Assembly: GCA_024363285.1 (NCBI GenBank)
Contig: AP024710.1
Span: forward strand, 3,256,001-3,320,000
Length of the DNA stretch: 64,000 nt
Source: Leptolinea sp. HRD-7
GTDB lineage: Bacteria > Chloroflexota > Anaerolineae > Anaerolineales > Anaerolineaceae
Reading direction: 5' to 3'
Of this stretch, positions 58,359-64,000 are shown piece by piece. How positions within the stretch are numbered: position 1 is the stretch's first letter; every line of letters starts with the position of its first letter. The notes beneath the pieces are model-generated. The model did no database searches. It was not told the DNA's origin and saw only the letters and a list, made by a program, of their open reading frames with translations. The translations under genes and the position numbers were made by a program.

Positions 58359-58892
58359 TTAATTTTCTGTTTTGAGATCCAATTTTTTAACAAGACTATC
58401 CGCCCAATTTCGAATGGTCTTCCAATCCCGGTTGTCACTATCGGTCATTGGTTTATTCTTTGTCGGCCGGTATAACTTGATCAACGAATCGGGGAAGCGC
58501 AATTTTTTAAGATTCAGCGCCCCGACAAAAATAGCCTCGGCGGCAGGTTTGAAGAAAGCAAACTTTTTGCGATTCGCGTTAAGCTGCACCTGAACGCCGC
58601 GCATCTCCTGTTGAGAATCATTGAGCGGGCCAAGAATGAACAATGCAGACGGAATTTTTGCCAGATCGGCTTGAAACCTGTTAATGAATTTCACCGCATC
58701 TGACAAAACCGAACCCGCGTACAACGGCGCGCCGATGGCCACAGCCTGATAGCCTTCTATGCTTTTTACCTCTTTGCATGCCACCACATCGACAGCAAGA
58801 TATTTTTCTGAAAGGACCCGGGCAATAGTTTCAGCGACTTCCCGGGTGGAACCATATTTAGTGGCATAGGTTACAAGAATTTTCGATGTCAT
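58359..58892 (-). CDS. Flavodoxin domain protein, HemG-like
   Basis: 177-residue flavodoxin-type FMN protein. LVTYATKYGSTREVAETIA (about 6-24) is the phosphate-binding loop, GAPLYAGSVLSDAVKFI and LFILGPL further. Similar to menaquinone-dependent protoporphyrinogen oxidase HemG, but the family also contains plain flavodoxins; no other haem gene is close. A paralogue lies at 62140. Upstream is a 301-base gene-free stretch. Confidence 0.83.
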   Translation of the reverse strand: MTSKILVTYATKYGSTREVAETIARVLSEKYLAVDVVACKEVKSIEGYQAVAIGAPLYAGSVLSDAVKFINRFQADLAKIPSALFILGPLNDSQQEMRGVQVQLNANRKKFAFFKPAAEAIFVGALNLKKLRFPDSLIKLYRPTKNKPMTDSDNRDWKTIRNWADSLVKKLDLKTEN

Positions 58893-59193
58893 AAAATGGC
58901 TGCCTCAGTAAGGGTAATTTGGGATGAGTCTTCAAACCTCTCTATTGTAGTACATCCTTTCATTCCGGTTGACCATTCACAAGCGCGGTCATTCAAACCC
59001 AAAATGGACATGCTGATTACAGGAAGACCCATGAGTAGGATATTTTTCTTTAGGAGTGTTCCGCCTGACATCTGGTGTCCAGTTAAAAATCTGCGGGAGT
59101 GATCCAAATTGTACTGTATTTGACTTCATCCTGGCTCATCTCGTTAATAAATATATTTCCTGGTACCTGGTTACCCAACGATTGGTTAACAAC
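58893..59193. other. Gene-free stretch
   Basis: 301 bases between the flavodoxin start and the DUF6228-like stop. Short open frames exist on both strands but none shows family motifs or an SD that convinced me. Probably promoter space for the flavodoxin. No hairpin with a T-run was seen. Confidence 0.45.
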
Positions 59194-59580
59194 TTACCGC
59201 TTGAAAAATTTGACCGCGTCCCTCGCTATAGTCTCAAGTTGTCCGAGCTCTGTTAATAACCCTACCCTGATTCGGGCTTCTTCTTCATTACCCGCCATAT
59301 GAAGAATCCCAATGGTAAACGTAACCGCCCCGGTTCTGGAACATGCGGCGGTGATTGAAAAGTCACCTTCCAGTGATTCCCACTTTTGCTCGTTAGCCCA
59401 TGGGCTTGTTGATTGTGCCAGATATTTGAAAAACTCATCTAATCCGGAATAGTGTTCATCATGCCAGATTGATTTAGTTGAATTTAATCCTGATCCGTGG
59501 ATTTCGACCTGGAATTTTTCTCCATTGAAGTTAGAGAAAATAAGTTGACGATCTGAACTCGCAGAATGTATGCTGAACAT
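59194..59580 (-). CDS. DUF6228-like protein
   Basis: 128-residue protein. The pattern QKWESLEGDFSITAACSRTGAVTFTIGI (in parts) resembles the DUF6228 core in which W..LEGEL.L.A is followed by a beta strand. Function unknown. Start set at the ATG after GGGGATC with GGAG further up; a longer frame reaches 59637. It is next to the TetR gene on the other strand. Confidence 0.6.
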   Translation of the reverse strand: MFSIHSASSDRQLIFSNFNGEKFQVEIHGSGLNSTKSIWHDEHYSGLDEFFKYLAQSTSPWANEQKWESLEGDFSITAACSRTGAVTFTIGILHMAGNEEEARIRVGLLTELGQLETIARDAVKFFKR

Positions 59581-59664
59581 GATCCCCACTCCTATAATAT
59601 TGTAACCCGGTTTTTCAAAAAAAAATACAGGAATCATTGTAAGAATCCATGGCGTAAGTTCCTC

Positions 59665-59692
59665 TTGACAGAACTCAAAAATAATATAAACT
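59665..59692 (+). promoter_or_regulatory. Putative promoter of the first TetR gene
   Basis: TTGACA (59665-59670) with TAAACT (59687-59692) at 16-base spacing, or TATAAA (59685-59690) at 14. Start site about 25 bases before the ATG. The -10 choice is uncertain. Confidence 0.45.
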
Positions 59693-59720
59693 AATCCAGT
59701 ATTTAGTTTCCGGAGGGCAG

Positions 59721-60260
59721 ATGATCGATCGCCGTGATGAAATTGCTGATATTTTCATGAAACACTTCCACCATTTTGGATTTAAGAAAACCTCTGTTGA
59801 CGAAGTGGCTGGAGAGCTCCATATCAGCAAAAAAACGATCTATGAGTATTTTGATTCGAAAGAAGATATCTTTCGGTTCATTATTCAACGCGAAGCCGAT
59901 AGGTCGAGCGCAGCGATGGAAGAAATGCTGAGATCAGGAAAAACGGCATCAGAAAAAATTGCCGCACTTGTACATATGATCTTTTCAATGGCAGACTCGT
60001 ATATCAGGAAAAGCCGGAACCTTGATTTTCAAAATCAAGAAGAAATAACCTTGCCGATCTTCAGGGCAGCTTATGAAGGCCTTCTGGCGAAAATTATTAA
60101 AGAGGGGAACCAGGCAGGGGAGATCAAATCCTGCAAAACTGACCTGGAATTATCATTTGTCAAAGCAGTCATTCTCCACGCTTTGGAGGAATTCCGTTCA
60201 AATCAGGATAGGGGGATCGAGCCGGCGACATTGGAGGTGGTCATGAAAATGATTCGTTGA
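59721..60260 (+). CDS. TetR family regulator
   Basis: 179 residues. N-terminal HTH (about 4-50): IADIFMKHFHHFGFKKTSVDEVAGELHISKKTIYEYFDSKEDIF (in parts) is classical TetR. The ligand-binding C-terminal helices are unspecific. SD CGGAGGG before the ATG. A membrane protein gene follows after 73 bases and may be its target. Confidence 0.88.
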   Translation: MIDRRDEIADIFMKHFHHFGFKKTSVDEVAGELHISKKTIYEYFDSKEDIFRFIIQREADRSSAAMEEMLRSGKTASEKIAALVHMIFSMADSYIRKSRNLDFQNQEEITLPIFRAAYEGLLAKIIKEGNQAGEIKSCKTDLELSFVKAVILHALEEFRSNQDRGIEPATLEVVMKMIR

Positions 60261-60333
60261 TTTTTTTTATCCGATGGAAACCATATACTATTTTCGTTTA
60301 TTGTATACATGTATTTCATAATGGGAGTGAAAA

Positions 60334-60741
60334 ATGAAGAATTTTGAAATCTGGTTAAAGATTTCCTGCTGGGTCGGCGCAATTATTGATGCGGCCGCTG
60401 CGATAATGCTTATGTTCCCAAAGGTTAATCAATTCATTACCGGAATCAATGAGGTGCCAGATACAGCTGGATACCGGAGTAATAATGCCACTGCCACTGC
60501 GCTCATGTGGGGATGGACAGCATTATTGATCTGGGCATCTCGTAAACCTTATGAACGCCGGGGGGTTGTCGCCCTGACCATCGTGCCTGTTGTAATCTGG
60601 TTAATTTGCGTTCGATTGGGTGAGATTTTTCTATATGGGGCACAGCTTGAAAAAAATCTTCCACTATTATTTTTGCAATTTTCGCTAGTTGGGTTGTTTT
60701 CGTTCAGTCTGTGGGTCAATTCAAAAAAACAAGAAAATTAA
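60334..60741 (+). CDS. Small membrane protein, four helices
   Basis: 135 residues, four hydrophobic segments (about 9-28, 55-70, 78-101 and 109-128). No family recognised. Lies after the TetR gene and ends at a terminator, so the pair may be one unit. Confidence 0.65.
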   Translation: MKNFEIWLKISCWVGAIIDAAAAIMLMFPKVNQFITGINEVPDTAGYRSNNATATALMWGWTALLIWASRKPYERRGVVALTIVPVVIWLICVRLGEIFLYGAQLEKNLPLLFLQFSLVGLFSFSLWVNSKKQEN

Positions 60742-60763
60742 TCAGAGGAAAATAACAAATAAT

Positions 60764-60806
60764 AAAAAAGACTTTCAGGAATTGTTCTTCTGAATGTCTT
60801 TTTTTT
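60764..60806 (+). terminator. Terminator after the membrane protein gene
   Basis: AAAAAAGACtTTCAG pairs with CTGAAtGTCTTTTTT with one internal mismatch, long loop, ending in a run of T. Confidence 0.8.
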
Positions 60807-60847
60807 CATTCAAAAAGACAAAACCGCACATTTCGAGGGAATCAAGC

Positions 60848-60908
60848 TTGACTTTTCTATAAACTACTATATAATGACTATATACTCACTGACTCTGGAG
60901 TCATTATA
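60848..60908 (+). promoter_or_regulatory. TetR gene promoter with 10-bp inverted repeat
   Basis: TTGACT (60848-60853), 16 bases, TATAAT (60870-60875). TATAATGACT (60870-60879) and AGTCATTATA (60899-60908) are perfect complements 19 bases apart; the left arm covers the -10 and the right arm ends at the ATG. A likely autoregulatory operator. Confidence 0.72.
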
Positions 60909-61495
60909 TGAACAGACAGCAACAAAAAGAGAATACCCGAAGAAAATTATTGGATACAGCGCTGGATGTATTCTCACGGAATGGGATTACGGCCACCCGG
61001 ATGTCCGATATCGCGGAGGCTGCCGGGGTTTCGCATGGAACGGTCTTCCTTCATTTCGAATCCCAGGAAGTGTTGATCTCGGCAGTCATAGAAGATTTTG
61101 GATTCCGTATGGCATCTCGAACCCATGAACTGTCGAGAGAGTCTGGAAGTGTAAAAGAGATTCTCGCCGCCCACCTTCGTGGGATTCAGGAACACGAAAG
61201 CTTCTATTCCCGGCTGGTAAAAGAATCCAGCCACCTTCCAATCGTGGCACGTATTGCACTTACAGATATTCAATCCGCTGTTTCTTTCCACATTAGCCGG
61301 GCGGCAGAGCGTGAAATGGCCGCGGGTACCATTAAACGCATGCCAGTCGCCCTGCTCTTCAATACCTGGGTTGGTCTGATCCACTACTATCTGTCGAATG
61401 CGGATCAGTTCGCCCCGGGCGAGTCGGTGATTGAGAGCTGCGGATCAATGCTCCTGGAACACTTTATGAGAATGATTTCAATTGAGAATCAATAA
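60908..61495 (+). CDS. TetR family regulator, second copy
   Basis: 195 residues. HTH (about 8-55): LLDTALDVFSRNGITATRMSDIAEAAGVSHGTVFLHFESQEVLI in parts. SD GGAG 7 bases before the ATG. Followed by a CMD-fold and a zinc-ribbon gene on the same strand, likely its operon. Sequence similarity to the first TetR is low outside the HTH. Confidence 0.9.
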   Translation: MNRQQQKENTRRKLLDTALDVFSRNGITATRMSDIAEAAGVSHGTVFLHFESQEVLISAVIEDFGFRMASRTHELSRESGSVKEILAAHLRGIQEHESFYSRLVKESSHLPIVARIALTDIQSAVSFHISRAAEREMAAGTIKRMPVALLFNTWVGLIHYYLSNADQFAPGESVIESCGSMLLEHFMRMISIENQ

Positions 61496-61521
61496 CCAGT
61501 TTTTAATGAAAGGGATGAAAA

Positions 61522-61839
61522 ATGTCAATTTCCAAAAACCCCATGTTGTTATTCAAAGAAGAAGCACCTGAAGTCGCAAAAGCGTTTGACGGCCTGATCG
61601 CCGCGTTGTCTACCCAACCCGGATTGGATGCGAAAACCCGTCAATTGATCTACATCGGCATCAAAGCCGCTCAGGGTGACGTGGATGCCGTGACAGCCCA
61701 CGTGCCTATGCTGAAAGCCGCCGGAGGAACACGTGACGAACTGCGCGACACCATTCTGGTAACACTCACCGTAAACGGAGTTAAGGGCGTGGTCTCATGC
61801 CTGCCCCGGGCTCTGGAAAAATTTGATGAAATTCAGTGA
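61522..61839 (+). CDS. Carboxymuconolactone decarboxylase-fold protein, cysteines missing
   Basis: 105 residues, CMD/AhpD fold: LDAKTRQLIYIGIKAAQGD, VTAHVPMLKAAGGTRDELRDTILVTL. In AhpD-type enzymes the helix before AHV carries CxxC; here it reads DAVTAHV, with no Cys, so peroxidatic or thiol chemistry is unlikely. Small gap to the TetR gene, zinc-ribbon gene 12 bases on. Confidence 0.82.
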   Translation: MSISKNPMLLFKEEAPEVAKAFDGLIAALSTQPGLDAKTRQLIYIGIKAAQGDVDAVTAHVPMLKAAGGTRDELRDTILVTLTVNGVKGVVSCLPRALEKFDEIQ

Positions 61840-61851
61840 AAGAGAGATGAT

Positions 61852-62091
61852 ATGAAAAACTGTATTTCATGTGGTATGCCATTATTAAAGCCGGAAGATT
61901 TTCCGCTGGGCGACGAGAGTAAGGATTACTGTGTCTATTGCGCGCGACCGGATGGATCCATGCAATCCTATGAGGAAAAACTGGAAGGTATGACGGAATT
62001 CATCATTCGAACCCAGGGCTTCGCCCCACAGGCAGCCCGCGAATCAGCCCGTTCTCTGATGGCACTTCAGCCTGCCTGGAAAAAAATTTGA
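61852..62091 (+). CDS. Zinc-ribbon protein
   Basis: 79 residues with four Cys: CISC (4, 7) and CVYC (27, 30), the pattern of the putative zinc ribbon family PF12674, then a helical tail. Function unknown. Ends the TetR-CMD unit; terminator follows 3 bases later. Confidence 0.8.
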   Translation: MKNCISCGMPLLKPEDFPLGDESKDYCVYCARPDGSMQSYEEKLEGMTEFIIRTQGFAPQAARESARSLMALQPAWKKI

Positions 62092-62094
62092 TGT

Positions 62095-62138
62095 AAAACA
62101 ATTTGTCCCTCGAAAATTCGAGGGACAAATTGTTTTTT
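62095..62138. terminator. Bidirectional terminator
   Basis: A 20-bp stem (arms 62095-62114 and 62117-62136) with an AT-rich outer part and GTCCCTCG core, flanked by A and T runs. It serves the zinc-ribbon gene and the convergent flavodoxin. Confidence 0.95.
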
Positions 62139-62139
62139 C

Positions 62140-62673
62140 TCAGGCAGTTTGTTTTAGCAATACATTTTCGAGTGTTGAAGACCAGCTTTTTATCGCGTCC
62201 CAGTCTCGACCGTCAAATTTTTTGAAAATATCACCGGTTTGCGAGGCAGGCATCATCTTTAATAATGAATCTGGAAACCGAAATTTATCTGGATCCATGG
62301 CACCGGTAAATACTTCAACCGTAACCGGTTTAAACCACGTGATTTTATTAAGAATAATATCCAGTTGGGTTTTTGCATCGGTCATATCTTTGGGGGTGTT
62401 ATATAAAGGCCCCAGAACAAATAATGCCGAAGGTATTTCAGAAATCTCCTTTTTAAATCGTGAGAGAAATTTCGATGCGTCACTCAACATAGAACCGATA
62501 TATAACGGCGTTCCAAGCACAACAGCGTGATACCCGGAAATAGATTGAACATTAGCCGCCGGAAGCAGATCGGCATCTAAACCCATATTTCGCAATTCAG
62601 CCGCGATTACTTCGGCCACACCTTGTGTAGAACCGTATTTGGTAGCATAGGTAACAAGCACTTTCTCAGGCAT
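62140..62673 (-). CDS. Flavodoxin domain protein, HemG-like paralogue
   Basis: 177 residues, same length and layout as the 58359 protein: LVTYATKYGSTQGVAEVIAAEL, GTPLYIGSMLSDASKFLSRF and LFVLGPL. FMN-binding loop intact. Start at ATG after AAGGAG; an in-frame ATG 48 bases upstream lacks an SD. Not adjacent to haem genes. Confidence 0.83.
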   Translation of the reverse strand: MPEKVLVTYATKYGSTQGVAEVIAAELRNMGLDADLLPAANVQSISGYHAVVLGTPLYIGSMLSDASKFLSRFKKEISEIPSALFVLGPLYNTPKDMTDAKTQLDIILNKITWFKPVTVEVFTGAMDPDKFRFPDSLLKMMPASQTGDIFKKFDGRDWDAIKSWSSTLENVLLKQTA

Positions 62674-62759
62674 GGAGATTCTCCTTTTTGGGAACTCTAT
62701 TGTTCTTAACAATATACGCACTAACCCGGGAAAAGATGCAACTAAATTCCATCTAACCG

Positions 62760-63452
62760 TTGGCTGACGATATAATCATTTTTGTGAACCGAAATCAAGA
62801 AACCGTTCTAAAATCTATTCATTTCTTTAACGGGCTCTCGCCTCAGACAATGGATGAGATTGCTGCCTGCGCGGTGACAGTCAACCAGTCTGCCGGCGGG
62901 ATTGTTCAGATCGAGGGGGAGGAATGCAACCGGGTGTGTTTTGTCGTTCGCGGCGCAGTCCGTGTTTACCGCTCAGCGCCGAATGGACGCGAACAAATAC
63001 TTCAAACCCTTGGACCGGGGATGCAATTTAACACCATCCCGGTAATTACCGGGAAGCGCAATAACAAAGCATCCGTTAGCGCGTTGACGGATGTCACATT
63101 GCTTTGCATTCCCGCGAAAGACTTCCAGCGAATGATGAACACCCGGTCAGATTTCGCGGCAGCCGTCGCCGCAGATCTTGCCCGGCGACTGGATAATATG
63201 ACAGGTTTAGTGGAAGATCTTTCCCTGCGTTCCGTCCGCGGTCGGCTTGCCCGCTTCCTACTGGAGCAGGCTGACAAAGGCGAACTCTCCACACATTGGA
63301 CTCAGGATGAAATTGCCGCCAAACTTGGAACAGTGCGCGATGTAATCGGCCGCACGCTGCGGAGTTTTCTCGATAAGGGGTTGATACGCCGGGAAGGCAG
63401 CCGCCTCCTGCTGGTTGACCGGGCCGGGCTCGAAGAAGAAACCAACTCGTGA
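62760..63452 (+). CDS. Crp/Fnr family transcriptional regulator
   Basis: 230 residues. Cyclic-nucleotide-type beta-roll (about 18-135: IVQIEGEECNRVCFVVRGAVRVYR) and C-terminal winged helix (WTQDEIAAKLGTVRDVIGRTLRSFLDKGLIRREG in parts). Fnr-type N-terminal Cys motif is not seen (Cys42, Cys56, Cys61 are scattered), so oxygen sensing via 4Fe-4S is unproven. The TTG at 62760 has no clear SD; a GTG at 62784 lies 8 bases after a TATAAT and could give a leaderless start. Confidence 0.85.
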   Translation: MADDIIIFVNRNQETVLKSIHFFNGLSPQTMDEIAACAVTVNQSAGGIVQIEGEECNRVCFVVRGAVRVYRSAPNGREQILQTLGPGMQFNTIPVITGKRNNKASVSALTDVTLLCIPAKDFQRMMNTRSDFAAAVAADLARRLDNMTGLVEDLSLRSVRGRLARFLLEQADKGELSTHWTQDEIAAKLGTVRDVIGRTLRSFLDKGLIRREGSRLLLVDRAGLEEETNS

Positions 63453-63472
63453 AATACGACTTAAGTCGTATT
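63453..63472 (+). promoter_or_regulatory. Perfect 20-bp palindrome before the ferredoxin gene
   Basis: AATACGACTTAAGTCGTATT directly after the Crp/Fnr stop, 54 bases before the ferredoxin start. Candidate binding site of the adjacent regulator. Confidence 0.6.
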
Positions 63473-63526
63473 CGAAATCCTCTGTGAACGCTAATATGGA
63501 AATAGGAATCAAGAGGAACGCGGAAA

Positions 63527-63745
63527 ATGCCTGAAGAAACCAGAAATCAGCCGGAAATTGACCAGAATCTCTGCATTCATTGCGGAGCCTGTGCCGCGGT
63601 CTGTGCGGCAGGAGCTATCGCAGATGTAGATGGTAAACCGGAATTATCATCACCGCTTCAGTGCACCCGGTGTGCCGATTGCGAAGAGGTTTGCCCGGTG
63701 GGAGCCATTTCGGTGCCATTTACCATCGAGTGGACTGAAAGCTGA
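63527..63745 (+). CDS. 2[4Fe-4S] ferredoxin
   Basis: 72 residues with two CxxCxxCxxxC motifs: CIHCGACAAVC and CTRCADCEEVCP. Low-potential electron carrier, partner unknown. Between Crp/Fnr and the DUF438 gene. Confidence 0.93.
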   Translation: MPEETRNQPEIDQNLCIHCGACAAVCAAGAIADVDGKPELSSPLQCTRCADCEEVCPVGAISVPFTIEWTES

Positions 63746-63787
63746 CCGCGTTCCTCTAGAGACCATACCCGTCTACTGGAGGAAAAC

Positions 63788-64000
63788 ATGAGTGAATATA
63801 TTAATAACCGGTCAAAACGGATCGGAATGTTGAAGAACATCCTGAAAGGTCTGCATCAAGGCAAACCCGTAGAAGAAGTACGCGCCCAATTCGCGGAACT
63901 TGTTCAGGTCGCTGATTCTGGTGAAATCGCTGAGGTTGAACAGATGTTGATAGCTGAAGGAATGCCTGTGTCGGAGATCCAGAATCTATGCGATCTGCAT
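63788..64000 (+). CDS. DUF438-domain protein, partial
   Basis: The first 71 codons are seen; the gene runs off the window. RSKRIGMLKNILKGLHQGK, VRAQFAELVQ and EVEQMLIAEGMPVSEIQNLCDLH are typical of DUF438, which is often joined to hemerythrin and PAS domains. GGAGGA is 6 bases before the ATG. It follows the ferredoxin by 42 bases. Confidence 0.8.
   Translation, partial: MSEYINNRSKRIGMLKNILKGLHQGKPVEEVRAQFAELVQVADSGEIAEVEQMLIAEGMPVSEIQNLCDLH

Overview
The window looks like one chromosomal stretch of a Chloroflexota bacterium, most likely class Anaerolineae. This is inferred from gene content: a fused transaldolase/glucose-6-phosphate isomerase next to rpiB and tkt, a dcw (division and cell wall) cluster with MraZ boxes, an NrdR-linked B12-dependent ribonucleotide reductase, and many membrane-anchored WD40, PD40 and M23 proteins with Thr/Pro-rich linkers. 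No rRNA, tRNA, prophage or CRISPR array was recognised. Genes are densely packed on both strands with short overlaps.

Layout. 0-2.1 kb (minus): ffh, rpsP and khpA, the usual translation/SRP neighbourhood. 2.3-4.6 kb (plus): a DegV-family lipid-binding protein and a DUF1015 protein, closed by a bidirectional terminator. 4.7-5.5 kb (minus): an orphan ParA-like ATPase. 5.6-13.1 kb (plus): five envelope proteins in a row (a WD40 propeller, a tetraspan protein, an M23 peptidase, a PD40 propeller and an M23 lipoprotein). 13.3-18.5 kb (minus): tkt-rpiB-tal/pgi, the non-oxidative pentose phosphate operon. 18.5-19.2 kb: a gene-poor gap with a possible decayed gene. 19.2-22.2 kb (minus): csoR-copZ-copA copper efflux behind a clear promoter/operator. 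22.3-24.8 kb: an HDOD protein, a methyltransferase, a YbaK-type editing domain protein and a half-size EamA transporter.

24.9-43 kb (plus) is the dcw cluster: mraZ, rsmH, ftsL, ftsI, murF, mraY, murD, ftsW, murG, a CvpA-like membrane gene, murC, murB, ddl, ftsQ, ftsA, ftsZ. It starts from a sigma70-type promoter covered by an array of MraZ boxes. murE is missing from its usual place. nrdR-nrdJ follow at 43.2-46.2 kb behind a perfect 22-bp palindrome.

46.3-64 kb is accessory DNA. It holds (i) a MarR / ArsD-like / ArsA-like module whose two transcription units share a 13-bp operator; (ii) a REP-associated tyrosine transposase (RAYT) surrounded by TTAGGG-type palindromes, one of which lies in frame inside its own coding sequence; (iii) two lipoproteins, one fusing a WD40 propeller to a peptidoglycan-binding domain; (iv) a hybrid histidine kinase / HD-GYP pair; (v) a redox and stress group with a nitroreductase, two paralogous HemG-like flavodoxins, two TetR regulators, a CMD-fold protein lacking its cysteines and a zinc-ribbon protein; and (vi) a Crp/Fnr regulator, a 20-bp palindrome, a 2[4Fe-4S] ferredoxin and the start of a DUF438 protein.

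The items most worth following up are the RAYT with its internal REP element, the MarR-ArsD-like-ArsA-like module, the MraZ box array, and the Crp/Fnr-ferredoxin-DUF438 locus. All functional calls come from reading the sequence only; no database search was run.
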